This document shows, in pieces, positions 7,664-15,071 of a DNA stretch of 56,529 nucleotides. The translations under genes and the position numbers were made by a program. How positions within the stretch are numbered: position 1 is the stretch's first letter; each line of letters starts with the position of its first letter. Source of the stretch: Isoetes engelmannii (Eukaryota > Streptophyta > Lycopodiopsida > Isoetales > Isoetaceae); NCBI GenBank assembly GCA_011763485.2, contig JAANSK020252606.1:1-56529 (forward strand), given 5' to 3'. The notes beneath the pieces are model-generated. The model did no database searches and had not been told where the DNA came from. It saw only the letters and a list, made by a program, of their open reading frames with translations.

Positions 7664-8095
7664 ATGGTTCAGGTAAGGGAAGTTTTCTACAGCGAGGCGA
7701 AGGGCAACATCATCGACGTGGTGGTGCCGGGAACGGGGTTGGGCTGCTATTCCAGCAAGACGCTGGTGCAGTACGTCCAGGAAGACCCCTCGATGGTGCA
7801 GATCAGCGAGCGGGAGGCGTCCGACCGCATCGACGCCCGCAACATCACCGCACCGGCCCGCATCGAGGCCGACGAGTTCGATTACCTGCTGAACGTACTG
7901 CCGCCGGTGAACTGGCGCAGCGCGGGTAACGGCGAGAGCTTCCAGCTCAGCGAGCTGTACGTGGGCCGGATCACGACCACGGTGGCGAAGGTCGACGGGC
8001 ACTGCTTCAAATGGCACGACCGCATCGGCACCAGCTACCTCGAACTGATCGACAAGGCGCGCAAGGCGCTCGCCGCCGCCACGGAGGCCGTCTGA
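7664..8095 (+). CDS. Hypothetical protein, leader-controlled (143 aa)
   Basis: Start chosen at the ATG 8 bases after GGAGGG. No signal or membrane segment. Contains VPGTGLGCYSSKTLVQYV and FKWHDRIGTSYLELIDKAR, the latter resembling a conserved helix of plasmid accessory proteins, but no named family is certain. Its stop overlaps the next start (TGATG), so the two are translated together. Confidence 0.65.
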   Translation: MVQVREVFYSEAKGNIIDVVVPGTGLGCYSSKTLVQYVQEDPSMVQISEREASDRIDARNITAPARIEADEFDYLLNVLPPVNWRSAGNGESFQLSELYVGRITTTVAKVDGHCFKWHDRIGTSYLELIDKARKALAAATEAV

Positions 8096-8370
8096 TGGAA
8101 ACGACAAAGAAACCGCCGGCCACACTGCCGGTCCGCGTCGAATCAGACCGCGAAACAGGCACCGGATTCCGCCTGTACGATGACAGCGGCGCGCTGGTGA
8201 AGATCGACGGCATCCGGGTCATTGCTACGCACGAGGGCGATCACACCAGCTTCGAGGACCGCAACCAGGCCGCTGCCATCCGGGATCGGCTCAACGCCGG
8301 CGGATTGACTGCGCTCGATCCGGGTAGGCTTACCGGCGCCACAGCAGCAGACGCGGAACCGCGCCGGTAG
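8095..8370 (+). CDS. Hypothetical protein (91 aa)
   Basis: Starts within the stop of the previous gene. Central region reads like a short beta-strand-rich domain (GTGFRLYDDSGALVKIDG). C-terminal tail is low complexity. Unknown function. Confidence 0.55.
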   Translation: METTKKPPATLPVRVESDRETGTGFRLYDDSGALVKIDGIRVIATHEGDHTSFEDRNQAAAIRDRLNAGGLTALDPGRLTGATAADAEPRR

Positions 8371-8445
8371 TCGCCGAAGGCGGCTGGCCCACCAGGACCA
8401 GCCGCCCGACCGCAGATTCAGTCCACTCGACCCACCGGCCTGACG

Positions 8446-8469
8446 AATTATAATTTTACTGTTATAACT
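8446..8469. promoter_or_regulatory. TA-operon promoter/operator
   Basis: AT-rich island in GC-rich DNA with an imperfect inverted repeat (ATTATAA ... GTTATAAC) ending at the toxin start codon. Probably the promoter -10 overlapped by the autorepressor site. Confidence 0.55.
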
Positions 8470-8865
8470 ATGCCCAAGCCGACGAAGACCCCGACACCGC
8501 CCGCCGAGGCACCCGCTAAAACCCGAAAGCGACTCGGCTGGGTCGGTGCCTCGCAAGGTGACTTCCAGGGACTTCCGGCGGCGGTCAAGGACCAGGCAGG
8601 AAGATTGCTGCTGGACCTGCAGTACGGTGACGAGGTGAAGGCGATGGAACCCATGTCGATCGTCGGGGCCGGTGTTTCGGAACTGAAGGTCGACGTCGGC
8701 AACGGGTGGTTTCGGGTGTTCGTGGTGATGAAGTTCGAGGAAGCGCTGTACGTGCTGCACAGCTTCCAGAAGAAGACGAACCAGACACCCAAGCGGGACA
8801 TTGAAATCGGCCAGCAGCGATACGCGCTGCTGCTAAGTGAACGCAACAAGCGACTGAAGAAGTGA
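8470..8865 (+). CDS. higB: HigB/Gp49-type RelE-fold toxin
   Basis: A 131-aa protein of the phage-derived Gp49-like/HigB family: residues about 45-131 carry the RelE-like core with ELKVDVGNGWFRVFVVMK, then YVLHSFQKKTNQTPKRDIE, the family signature, followed by a C-terminal helix. Family members cut mRNA at the ribosome. The N-terminal 30 residues are an extra proline/lysine-rich stretch. Toxin-first gene order with the antitoxin just downstream is typical of the higBA type. Confidence 0.88.
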   Translation: MPKPTKTPTPPAEAPAKTRKRLGWVGASQGDFQGLPAAVKDQAGRLLLDLQYGDEVKAMEPMSIVGAGVSELKVDVGNGWFRVFVVMKFEEALYVLHSFQKKTNQTPKRDIEIGQQRYALLLSERNKRLKK

Positions 8866-8873
8866 AGGCAGAC

Positions 8874-9191
8874 ATGACCATGAAGACCATCAGCGCCGAA
8901 GAGATCGGCACCGGACTGAGCTTCACCGACGACGCATTCGAGGCCGGATTCGACCCCGCCGAGGCTGCGCTGCTGCGCACCCGCGCCGAAATGCTCCGCG
9001 CGTTGCGCAACATCATCAACACCTGGCCCGGCACGCAGACCGAGAAGGCAGTGCGGCTCAAGATCAAACAGCCCCGCCTGGCACTGATCCTCAACGCCGA
9101 GGCGGAATCGCAGTTCTCGCTGGATCACCTGGTCAAGCTCGCCGGACGCGCCGGCATGGCGCCCTCGATCAGCCTGGCTGCCGCCGCCTGA
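8874..9191 (+). CDS. higA: HigA-like XRE antitoxin
   Basis: A helix-turn-helix protein of 105 aa with the pattern ALRNIINTWPGTQTEKAVRLK, IKQPRLALILNAE, FSLDHLVKLAGRAGM typical of HigA-type (HTH_37) antitoxins. A GTG at 8862 overlapping the toxin stop is an alternative start; AAGG before 8874 favours the ATG. It neutralises the RelE-fold toxin and should repress the promoter before 8470. Confidence 0.85.
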   Translation: MTMKTISAEEIGTGLSFTDDAFEAGFDPAEAALLRTRAEMLRALRNIINTWPGTQTEKAVRLKIKQPRLALILNAEAESQFSLDHLVKLAGRAGMAPSISLAAAA

Positions 9192-9225
9192 TCGTCGCGT
9201 CGGGGCCGACCGGCCCCCGCAGAAG

Positions 9226-9239
9226 TTGCACATGTGCAA
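9226..9239. repeat. 14-bp palindrome TTGCACATGTGCAA, copy 4
   Basis: Exact copy between the antitoxin stop and its terminator. Confidence 0.85.
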
Positions 9240-9244
9240 TCTGA

Positions 9245-9268
9245 CCCCGCCTCGACGCGGGGTTTTTT
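9245..9268 (+). terminator. Terminator of the toxin-antitoxin operon
   Basis: CCCCGC/GCGGGG stem with a 6-bp loop followed by six T. Confidence 0.9.
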
Positions 9269-9294
9269 ACGCCTTCAATACTTGACATAAACAC

Positions 9295-9323
9295 TTGACA
9301 ACGGGGGCGACAAGCCCGATACT
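9295..9323 (+). promoter_or_regulatory. Sigma-70 promoter of the DUF932 operon
   Basis: TTGACA (9295-9300), 17-bp spacer, GATACT (9318-9323). A second TTGACA lies at 9283-9288. A GGGCAG/CTGCCC hairpin (9333-9348) follows in the leader. The stretch before the start codon (CGGCGGTTTCCGGGTCC...TTGGAG) resembles that before the ParB-like gene at 45402 (GGGCGGTTTCCCGGTCC...TTGGAG). Confidence 0.8.
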
Positions 9324-9392
9324 GTTCGTCATGGGCAGCTCCCACTGCCCACCGTCCCGGCGGTTTCCGGGTCCTGTTTTGGAGATTTCCCC

Positions 9393-10226
9393 ATGCCGTC
9401 ACTGGCCACCCGTTTCGGTCGCAACCGCGCGGAATTGCGCAGCTCCACCCCGCTCGCCAACGAGGCGATCAAGGCTTTCGCGCCGTCGATCTTCGCCGAG
9501 GAACCGCACGGCTCCCGCTCGGCCCGCTACAGCTATATCCCCACCAGCAAGGTCCTGGACGGCCTGCGCGGCGAAGGCTTCGAGCCGTTCATGGTCGCGC
9601 AGTGCCGCACGCGCGATGAGACGCGCAAGGACTTCACGAAGCACCTGATCCGCTTCCGTCACGCGACCCAGATCGAGGCGCGGGAGGAAACGCAGGAAAT
9701 CATCCTCATCAACAGCCACGACGGAACCAGCAGCTATCAGCTCCTGGCCGGCTGTTTCCGCTTCGCGTGCGCCAATGGGCTGATCGTCGGCGAACAAACC
9801 GCCGACATCCGCGTACCGCACAAAGGCGACGTGCAGGGCACCGTCATCGAAGGCGCGTTCCGCGTGCTGAGCGACTTCGAGCGCGTCGCCGACAACATCC
9901 ACGGCATGAAGGCGATCACCCTCGACCAGGGCGAACAGCTCGCGCTGGGCCGGGCTGCGCTGGCCCTGCGCTACGACGAGGACAAGGCCCCGATCGAGCC
10001 CGAACAGGTCATCGAGACGCGCCGCCGCGCCGACCGGGCCGACGACCTGTGGAGCGTCTTCAACCGCGTGCAGGAATCCACCATCCGCGGCGGGCAAACG
10101 GGCTACTCGCAGGATGGCAAGCGCCGGGTCCGCACCCGCGAAATCACCGGCATCGACCAGGGCGTGAAGTTGAACCGCGCCCTGTGGGTGCTGGCCGAGG
10201 AAATGCGCCGGCTCAAGGCCGCCTGA
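9393..10226 (+). CDS. DUF932 protein
   Basis: A 277-aa protein of the DUF932 (phage/plasmid-related) family: N-terminal LATRFG, SRSARYSYIPTSKVLDGL, the RFRHATQIE and NSHDGTSSYQLLAGCFRFAC blocks with NGL following, then a helical C-terminus. Family members are common in conjugative leading regions and some phages and are thought to counter host defence or aid DNA entry, but no reaction is established. TTGGAG ribosome binding site. First gene of a run of unknown plus-strand genes up to 12891. Confidence 0.88.
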   Translation: MPSLATRFGRNRAELRSSTPLANEAIKAFAPSIFAEEPHGSRSARYSYIPTSKVLDGLRGEGFEPFMVAQCRTRDETRKDFTKHLIRFRHATQIEAREETQEIILINSHDGTSSYQLLAGCFRFACANGLIVGEQTADIRVPHKGDVQGTVIEGAFRVLSDFERVADNIHGMKAITLDQGEQLALGRAALALRYDEDKAPIEPEQVIETRRRADRADDLWSVFNRVQESTIRGGQTGYSQDGKRRVRTREITGIDQGVKLNRALWVLAEEMRRLKAA

Positions 10227-10289
10227 TGCGCCGGGCCGGGCGGCGTCACGTCGCCCGGCCCGACTCCCCCTATCAAAATCCCGAACCCC

Positions 10290-10628
10290 ATGAACGACCT
10301 TTCCGACCTGGCTCCCGAAGCGCAGGCCAACTGCGCCAAGCTCCCCCACCAGGCTTACGCCTTCATCGCCTGCAATGCACCCGGCGAACGCATCGTCTGC
10401 GTCCGGCGCGGCGAGCGGGGCTACTTCACGACCACGCTGGATGATCCCTGCCTGAGCGTTGAGCGGGCCAAGGCCATTGTGCAAACGTACAACGACAAGC
10501 TCGGCGTCACGCTCGAACAGAAGTCCGCGATGATCGCCGGATCACTTTTCGGCTGGCACACCCCCGGCGCAGATCCCGACCGCTACGACGGCGAGCGCCC
10601 GCGCGTCCGCTCCCGGAGCGAAGCATGA
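10290..10628 (+). CDS. Hypothetical protein, tandem paralogue 1
   Basis: A 112-aa protein clearly related to the next gene: both have the order L..EA...C.KLP...AY/YVE, GERIVCVRRGERGYF, a DDPCLS/DHPGLS block, the (N)KLGV(T/S) block and a final helix ending in (S)LFGW/MYGW. A local tandem duplication that has diverged well below half identity. Function unknown. Confidence 0.7.
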   Translation: MNDLSDLAPEAQANCAKLPHQAYAFIACNAPGERIVCVRRGERGYFTTTLDDPCLSVERAKAIVQTYNDKLGVTLEQKSAMIAGSLFGWHTPGADPDRYDGERPRVRSRSEA

Positions 10629-10996
10629 GCCGCCGCAAGGATCTCGACGCTCTGCCGTTGAACACAGAGGCACGCCGGCAATGCGAGAAGCTGCCGGCGG
10701 AGTGCCTGGCCTACGTCGAAACCCTGGACGAGGGCAACCGGATCGTGCTGATCCGGCGTGGCCAGCAGGGTTATATCTGCACGCGCTACGACCATCCGGG
10801 ACTGAGCCCGATCACCGTGCAGTCGATCGTGCGCGAAGTGAACCAGAAGCTCGGGGTCTCGCCCTCGCAGTGCAAGGCGATGCTGGTCGGCTCGATGTAC
10901 GGCTGGGACAACCCAGATGCCGACGCGGCCCAGCATCAGCAGCTCGACGGCGAAGCCATCCTGGCGGCAATGCCCATTACCGGCCGGGCGCACTGA
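10625..10996 (+). CDS. Hypothetical protein, tandem paralogue 2
   Basis: A 123-aa paralogue of the preceding protein, its ATG overlapping the previous stop by 4 bp (ATGA). Conserved features are RIVLIRRGQQGYI, YDHPGLSP, QKLGVSPSQ and MYGWDNP. Coupled translation suggests the two may form a heteromer. Confidence 0.7.
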   Translation: MSRRKDLDALPLNTEARRQCEKLPAECLAYVETLDEGNRIVLIRRGQQGYICTRYDHPGLSPITVQSIVREVNQKLGVSPSQCKAMLVGSMYGWDNPDADAAQHQQLDGEAILAAMPITGRAH

Positions 10997-10997
10997 C

Positions 10998-11423
10998 ATG
11001 CGCTTCGCGCGCTTGGAGCATCACGCTTACGAGGCCACGGCGCGAAAGTCGGCGGCGATCCTGCGACGGCAGAAGCGCGAGCGCGACGCCCTGCCGCTGT
11101 TCGCTGACCTGGTGGCCAGCGAGCAGCTTCCGGTCGACGTTGAACACGAACAGCGCCGGCAGCGCTGGGAGTCCTATCACCTGCAGGAGCGCGCTCGCCG
11201 TGTGCGGGACTGGCGCCGGGCGCGCAGCGAACTGCGCAACTTCCCGTCGCCCGAGCGCGAACGCCTGACCTGGTACTGGAATCATCACCGCTGGTTTCCG
11301 GCCGTGCCGTCCTACCTGCTGAGCGCCCTGCACATGTACCGCGAAGGCCGCCTGAACCTCGACGCGCCTGGCATGACCCAGCCGCGAGCCTCGCGGTCCG
11401 TTTCGGAAACCGCCGACGCCTGA
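10998..11423 (+). CDS. Hypothetical basic helical protein (141 aa)
   Basis: Starts 1 bp after the previous stop. Rich in Arg and aromatic residues (WESYHLQERARRVRDWRRARSE written here in part), with an ERERLTWYWNHHRWFPAVP block near residue 95. No recognised family. Could bind nucleic acid. Confidence 0.6.
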   Translation: MRFARLEHHAYEATARKSAAILRRQKRERDALPLFADLVASEQLPVDVEHEQRRQRWESYHLQERARRVRDWRRARSELRNFPSPERERLTWYWNHHRWFPAVPSYLLSALHMYREGRLNLDAPGMTQPRASRSVSETADA

Positions 11424-11460
11424 TACCTGTTACCGACACCCTTCATCACCGGAGAACCCC

Positions 11461-11814
11461 ATGCCCGCAGATCCTCTCGTCATCCAGATCACGCTCGACA
11501 CCGTGCAGCGGTACGCCGACCTGATCGAACGCTGCAAGCCGACCATCGTCGTCACCGAAGACCTGATACTCGATAACCGGCCCGGCTTTCGTTCGTCTTT
11601 CGTGACACAGAACCAGGTGCAGCTGCAGCTCAGCGGGACTGTCCTGGTCACGTTCCAGTGCACGGCCGAAGTCGAGCTGCGGGCCGAGCACAGCGCGAAG
11701 ATCCGCGAGAGTGCCGACAAGGTCGGCGCCTTCACAGCGACCGGCCGGATCAGCGTGCTTTCGCTGCCCGGACACGCGCGAATGGCCCTCGATCCAACCG
11801 CGGTCATTCGCTGA
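11461..11814 (+). CDS. Hypothetical protein (117 aa)
   Basis: Ribosome binding site CCGGAG before the ATG. Beta-rich middle (VQLQLSGTVLVTFQCTAEVE). No family recognised. Confidence 0.6.
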   Translation: MPADPLVIQITLDTVQRYADLIERCKPTIVVTEDLILDNRPGFRSSFVTQNQVQLQLSGTVLVTFQCTAEVELRAEHSAKIRESADKVGAFTATGRISVLSLPGHARMALDPTAVIR

Positions 11815-11826
11815 CGCAGCCCTGCC

Positions 11827-12063
11827 ATGCCGACGCCCACCCCGTCCGCCGACGATCTGTACCTGGCCGCCCAATGGCTCGACGTGCGCGAGGGTGCCGA
11901 GGACGCGCAAGCCTGCCAGCGCGTCAAAGCCTGGCTGCTGAAAAAAGCCGACGACGCAGAGTTCCGCAAGGCCTGCCGCGACGCCGGCGTCTCGGTCACG
12001 ACCGCACGCCGGACGGTGACAACACAGCGCAGCGGCCGTCCACGGCCGAACCCTGTTTCGTAG
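11827..12063 (+). CDS. Small protein with possible helix-turn-helix
   Basis: 78 aa, begins 12 bp after the previous stop. KKADDAEFRKACRDAGVSVTTARRTV could be a small DNA-binding helix pair by pattern, but this is weak. Arg/Pro-rich tail. Confidence 0.5.
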   Translation: MPTPTPSADDLYLAAQWLDVREGAEDAQACQRVKAWLLKKADDAEFRKACRDAGVSVTTARRTVTTQRSGRPRPNPVS

Positions 12064-12106
12064 GACAATAGCCCTTTACATCGCTGTTGCATCAGGAGGC
12101 ATCACC

Positions 12107-12322
12107 ATGACGTTTGAAGTCACCGAACTCGCCAAGAAGATCGAGGGTCAGATGGTCAACCTGGCCAAGGCCGGCGCCAGCGAGGACAAAGTAATCAGCT
12201 TCTCGTGGGGCTACCGCGCAGCACTCTGCGACCTGCAGAAGATCGGCGACATCGAGGACGAGGCTCTGGGTCGCTTCTTCGAGTCCTGGAAGATCCCGGC
12301 CGATCTGGTCATCGAGCCCTGA
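12107..12322 (+). CDS. Hypothetical small protein (71 aa)
   Basis: Ribosome binding site AGGAGG 9 bp upstream. Acidic helical protein without recognised domain, immediately before the KorA-like gene (10 bp gap), so probably co-transcribed with it. Confidence 0.6.
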   Translation: MTFEVTELAKKIEGQMVNLAKAGASEDKVISFSWGYRAALCDLQKIGDIEDEALGRFFESWKIPADLVIEP

Positions 12323-12332
12323 GCCGGTTCCA

Positions 12333-12659
12333 GTGCCACGCCTGTCCCACTACCGCGGCGCGCTGACGCCAGAAGGCTTCGCGTCCGCGCTTCGCCGGCA
12401 TCCCGGCCTGCAGTCGGCGGCGATCGAGGCCGCGCGCTGCGTCCTGGTCGATGGCCTGAGCCTGAGCGAGGCCGGACGGCAGCACCGCTGTACGCGTCAG
12501 CGCGTGCACGAGCTGGTGCAGCTGCTGCACCCGGTCGAAACCCCGAGCGGCTGGGTGCGCCGCTGGATCAGCCTGCCCCCTGACATGATGAAGTCAGTGA
12601 TTGCGATGGAGCGCAAAGCTCGGCGCTCCCTGCCCCCTCCCGAGACCTCCGATGAGTGA
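12333..12659 (+). CDS. KorA/TrfB-like transcriptional repressor
   Basis: A 108-aa protein with GTG start whose residues 12-95 follow the TrfB-related KorA pattern: LTPEGFASALRR, AIEAARCVLVDGLSLSEAGR, the helix-turn-helix RQHRCTRQRVHELVQLL, then PSGWVRRWISLPPD and a basic end ERKARR. In IncP plasmids KorA is a global repressor of replication, partition and transfer promoters, acting with KorB. Here its operator is unknown. The dispersed palindrome TTGCACATGTGCAA is a candidate, though the IncP KorA site is different. Overlaps the next gene by 8 bp. Confidence 0.75.
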   Translation: MPRLSHYRGALTPEGFASALRRHPGLQSAAIEAARCVLVDGLSLSEAGRQHRCTRQRVHELVQLLHPVETPSGWVRRWISLPPDMMKSVIAMERKARRSLPPPETSDE

Positions 12660-12891
12660 CACGCACCGCGTCTACCTGCGCTGGCCGCCACAACGCACCA
12701 GCGACAAGACCAGCACCGACTCGGCCGACGTCGCCCGATTCGCTTTCGACCAGCTCAAGGCCCGCAAGGATCTGGAAGGCCAGGACGTAGCGATCGCCTG
12801 GACCTGCAACGGCGAGCAGCTGGCGTATCACGACTTCTCGTCAGCCCTGAAATCCATTGCCAAAGCGCGTCAGCAGCTGCGTTCGGAGTGA
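12652..12891 (+). CDS. Hypothetical protein coupled to korA-like gene
   Basis: 79 aa, starting inside the end of the KorA-like gene. Compact alpha/beta composition (DVARFAFDQLKARKDLEG, VAIAWTCNGEQLAYHDF). Unknown. Genes at this place in IncP-like operons often encode partition or accessory regulators. Confidence 0.6.
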   Translation: MSDTHRVYLRWPPQRTSDKTSTDSADVARFAFDQLKARKDLEGQDVAIAWTCNGEQLAYHDFSSALKSIAKARQQLRSE

Positions 12892-12899
12892 GGCCCGAC

Positions 12900-12923
12900 A
12901 CCGGACCAACCCCCGGTCCGGCC
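12900..12923. terminator. Bidirectional terminator-like hairpin
   Basis: CCGGACC/GGTCCGG stem with a 7-base loop between convergent genes. No T-run. Confidence 0.5.
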
Positions 12924-12960
12924 AATGCTTCCCAGCCACCAGAATCGTGCCGGCATCCCG

Positions 12961-13374
12961 TTACCCGCATCGAGCACAAGTCTTGATCCGTTGAGCCGGG
13001 TAGGGGAGTCCTGCAACCGTCCCCGGTTGAAGCACCATGAATCCATCTGACTGGTCATCGACCGCCAGGCAGATACCCGCAAACCGCCTCGAGGCCGGAG
13101 CCCGACGCGGCGAGCATCGAACCTTCACGATGGCGCACACCGGGTTCAATCCGAAGCCGTGAGCAACAGACACCCGGTCACGACCTGAGCAACAACTGCC
13201 GGCAGCAGGCTCGGAAGCGGGGGAGGGGGCGTTCGTACCGGGCGACCGATCGTCCGCGCGCACCAAGACACGACCATCGCATTCACCGCATGAAGGCCCA
13301 CGGCACAGATCCACGGCCTCACGGTCATTCACGCAAGCCAGCGTGTGCGTCCACATCAGGCCCAACAACAGCAC
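12961..13374 (-). CDS. Possible secreted cysteine-rich protein
   Basis: From a GTG at 13374 the frame gives a 137-aa product with a hydrophobic start (LLLGLMWTHTLACV) that could be a signal or lipoprotein peptide, then about ten cysteines and a compact end (DGFMVLQPGTVAGLPYPAQ). The start is uncertain since no good ribosome binding site is seen. It may instead be a chance frame; composition argues mildly for a real gene. Confidence 0.4.
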   Translation of the reverse strand: MLLLGLMWTHTLACVNDREAVDLCRGPSCGECDGRVLVRADDRSPGTNAPSPASEPAAGSCCSGRDRVSVAHGFGLNPVCAIVKVRCSPRRAPASRRFAGICLAVDDQSDGFMVLQPGTVAGLPYPAQRIKTCARCG

Positions 13375-13790
13375 TGCATGCGCCGGCAACCGCCAGACAA
13401 GCGGGGCAGGGGAGTGCAGCAGCACCCTCCCCGTTTCGTTTTCGAGAATCTCCCGCACGCGCCGGACCTGCGGCATCGAATCGGTGAACTGGAAGGGAAT
13501 CAGGCAACGGTTGCGAGTCCGGGAAGCGACGGCAGGGACGAGCGGTAGCACGTGGATCGACGGGCTTTCCACGGTTCGTCGCTACTGCCTCTCCGGTCCA
13601 GAACAGGTTGCTTGGGCGCGGTCCTGAGCAAGACGTTCGCTGCGCTCGCTCCGCCTTCCCGTTCCGCGTCGACGGGCGTGGCCCGACGAGCGGGGACGGG
13701 AAGCATCTTGCTCCGGCCCTGAATCGCCCTGCGCGGCCCCTGGACATCGGCGAGGCATCCGCCAGCCGACGAACCCAACAGGAGCCGACG
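13375..13790 (+). promoter_or_regulatory. Structured leader of ardC (singleton)
   Basis: 416 bp without a plus-strand gene. Contains the hairpin CGGGC (13673-13677) with GCCCG (13681-13685), flanked by CGTCGA and ACGAGCGGGGA, ending 106 bp before the ATG. Ribosome binding site CAGGAG. Same architecture as the leaders of the small genes, here serving an antirestriction gene. Confidence 0.65.
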
Positions 13791-14738
13791 ATGACCACCA
13801 GCGCAGCCACCAACCGCACCAAGCGCCGCAGCTTCGACGCCGGACAGAGCACCGAGCCCAAGCGCGATCCCTACCAGGTTGTCACCGACGCGATCGTTGC
13901 CGCCATCGAGGCCGGCACGAAGCCGTGGGAGAAGTCCTGGGCGAACGGAAAGGGTTACTCGTCCTACCCCCTGCGCCACTCCGGCGAGAAATACCGGGGC
14001 ATCAACATCCTGCTGCTGTGGGCTCGCCAGATGGAAGCAGGCTTCGTCTCGCCCTTCTGGATGACCTACCAGCAGGCCCTGGAGCTGGGCGGCCAGGTCC
14101 GCCGCGGTGAAAAGGGAACGATGGTCTGCTACTACGGGCAGGCGAAGAAGGACGAACCGGCCAGCTCCGAAGACGGCCCCAACGTCTACCGCTTCCTCAA
14201 GACCTTCACCGTCTTCAACTGCGATCAGGTCGACAACCTGCCGGACCGCTACCGCATCACGGCCCCGCAGGTGATCCCGATCAGCGAGCGCATCCCCGAG
14301 GTCGACGCCATCATTGCCGCGACGGGAGCCGACATCCGCCACGGCGGCAACCGGGCCTACTACCGCCCGGCGACGGACACGATCCAGCTCCCGGAGTTCA
14401 CGGCCTTCCACAGCGCCGAGGCTTACGCAGGGACCACCTTCCACGAGCTGATTCACTGGACCAAGGCCAAGCACCGGCTCGATCGCAGCTTCGACTCGAC
14501 CGGCTTCGGAGATTCCGGTTACGCGCGGGAAGAGCTTGTGGCCGAGCTGGGCGCAGCGTTCATCGGTGCCGAGCTGGGTTTCGCTCCCGAGCATCTGGAG
14601 GACCACGCCAGCTACATGGCTTCCTGGCTCAAGGCGCTCAAGGAAGACAAGCGCGCCATCTTCTCCATCGCCGCCAAGGCACAGGCCGCCGCCGACTACG
14701 TGCTCGGCCGGCACACCGCCACCGCGGAGGGCGAATAG
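13791..14738 (+). CDS. ardC: Antirestriction protein ArdC
   Basis: A 315-aa protein with the two ArdC parts. Residues about 25-150 form the ArdC N-terminal ssDNA-binding domain (PYQVVTDAIVAAIEAGTKPW, then YRGINILLLWARQ, WMTYQQALELGGQVRRGEKG). Residues about 165-300 form a zinc metallopeptidase-like domain with the HExxH motif in TTFHELIHWT and a downstream EELVAELGAAF. Known ArdC proteins coat incoming single strands and protect them from restriction; the catalytic role of the metal site is unclear. Start fixed by CAGGAG. It sits behind a long structured leader, as expected of a gene needed right after DNA entry. Confidence 0.92.
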   Translation: MTTSAATNRTKRRSFDAGQSTEPKRDPYQVVTDAIVAAIEAGTKPWEKSWANGKGYSSYPLRHSGEKYRGINILLLWARQMEAGFVSPFWMTYQQALELGGQVRRGEKGTMVCYYGQAKKDEPASSEDGPNVYRFLKTFTVFNCDQVDNLPDRYRITAPQVIPISERIPEVDAIIAATGADIRHGGNRAYYRPATDTIQLPEFTAFHSAEAYAGTTFHELIHWTKAKHRLDRSFDSTGFGDSGYAREELVAELGAAFIGAELGFAPEHLEDHASYMASWLKALKEDKRAIFSIAAKAQAAADYVLGRHTATAEGE

Positions 14739-14773
14739 CCCTCCGTTTTCCCCTCCGAACCGGGAGCGCCGCG

Positions 14774-14992
14774 ATGCCCTACTACATGACGATGCAGCCA
14801 GCGACCCTGCGGATGCTGTACCGCACGGCCAAGCAGCACGCGCAAACCCACAAGGAGACCACCGATTACTTCGTGAGCAAGGGCATGCCACGGAAGGTCC
14901 TGCGTAGCGCCCAGCAACAGGACCATTGGGACGCCCAGGTGCGACTGATCGAGGGCGTGGCGCGAAAGCGCGCCATCGACCTCGCCGGGTAA
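14774..14992 (+). CDS. Small hypothetical protein (72 aa)
   Basis: Ribosome binding site CGGGAG, 35 bp after ardC, so probably in its operon. Basic, Gln/His-rich helical sequence (RTAKQHAQTHKETTDYF, LRSAQQQDHWDAQVRL). Unknown. Confidence 0.55.
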   Translation: MPYYMTMQPATLRMLYRTAKQHAQTHKETTDYFVSKGMPRKVLRSAQQQDHWDAQVRLIEGVARKRAIDLAG

Positions 14993-14996
14993 GGGT

Positions 14997-15010
14997 TTGC
15001 ACATGTGCAA
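14997..15010. repeat. 14-bp palindrome TTGCACATGTGCAA, copy 5
   Basis: Exact copy, 62 bp upstream of the kfrA start and 18 bp from the KfrA-type operator. The same pair of elements occurs at 27481-27553. Confidence 0.9.
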
Positions 15011-15028
15011 CTTTCCGTGGCACATTTC

Positions 15029-15053
15029 GTATCGTAGTGATACACTACGATAC
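15029..15053. promoter_or_regulatory. KfrA-type operator 1
   Basis: Perfect inverted repeat, arms GTATCGTAGTG and CACTACGATAC, 3-bp centre, ending 19 bp before the kfrA start. KfrA proteins repress their own promoter through an inverted repeat over it, so this is the likely autoregulatory site. Confidence 0.85.
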
Positions 15054-15071
15054 ACCACAAAGGAGCCCGAC

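Noticed and set aside
9399-10484. 361-codon minus-strand frame
   Set aside because: Antisense shadow of the DUF932 gene and its neighbour, caused by high GC in third positions.
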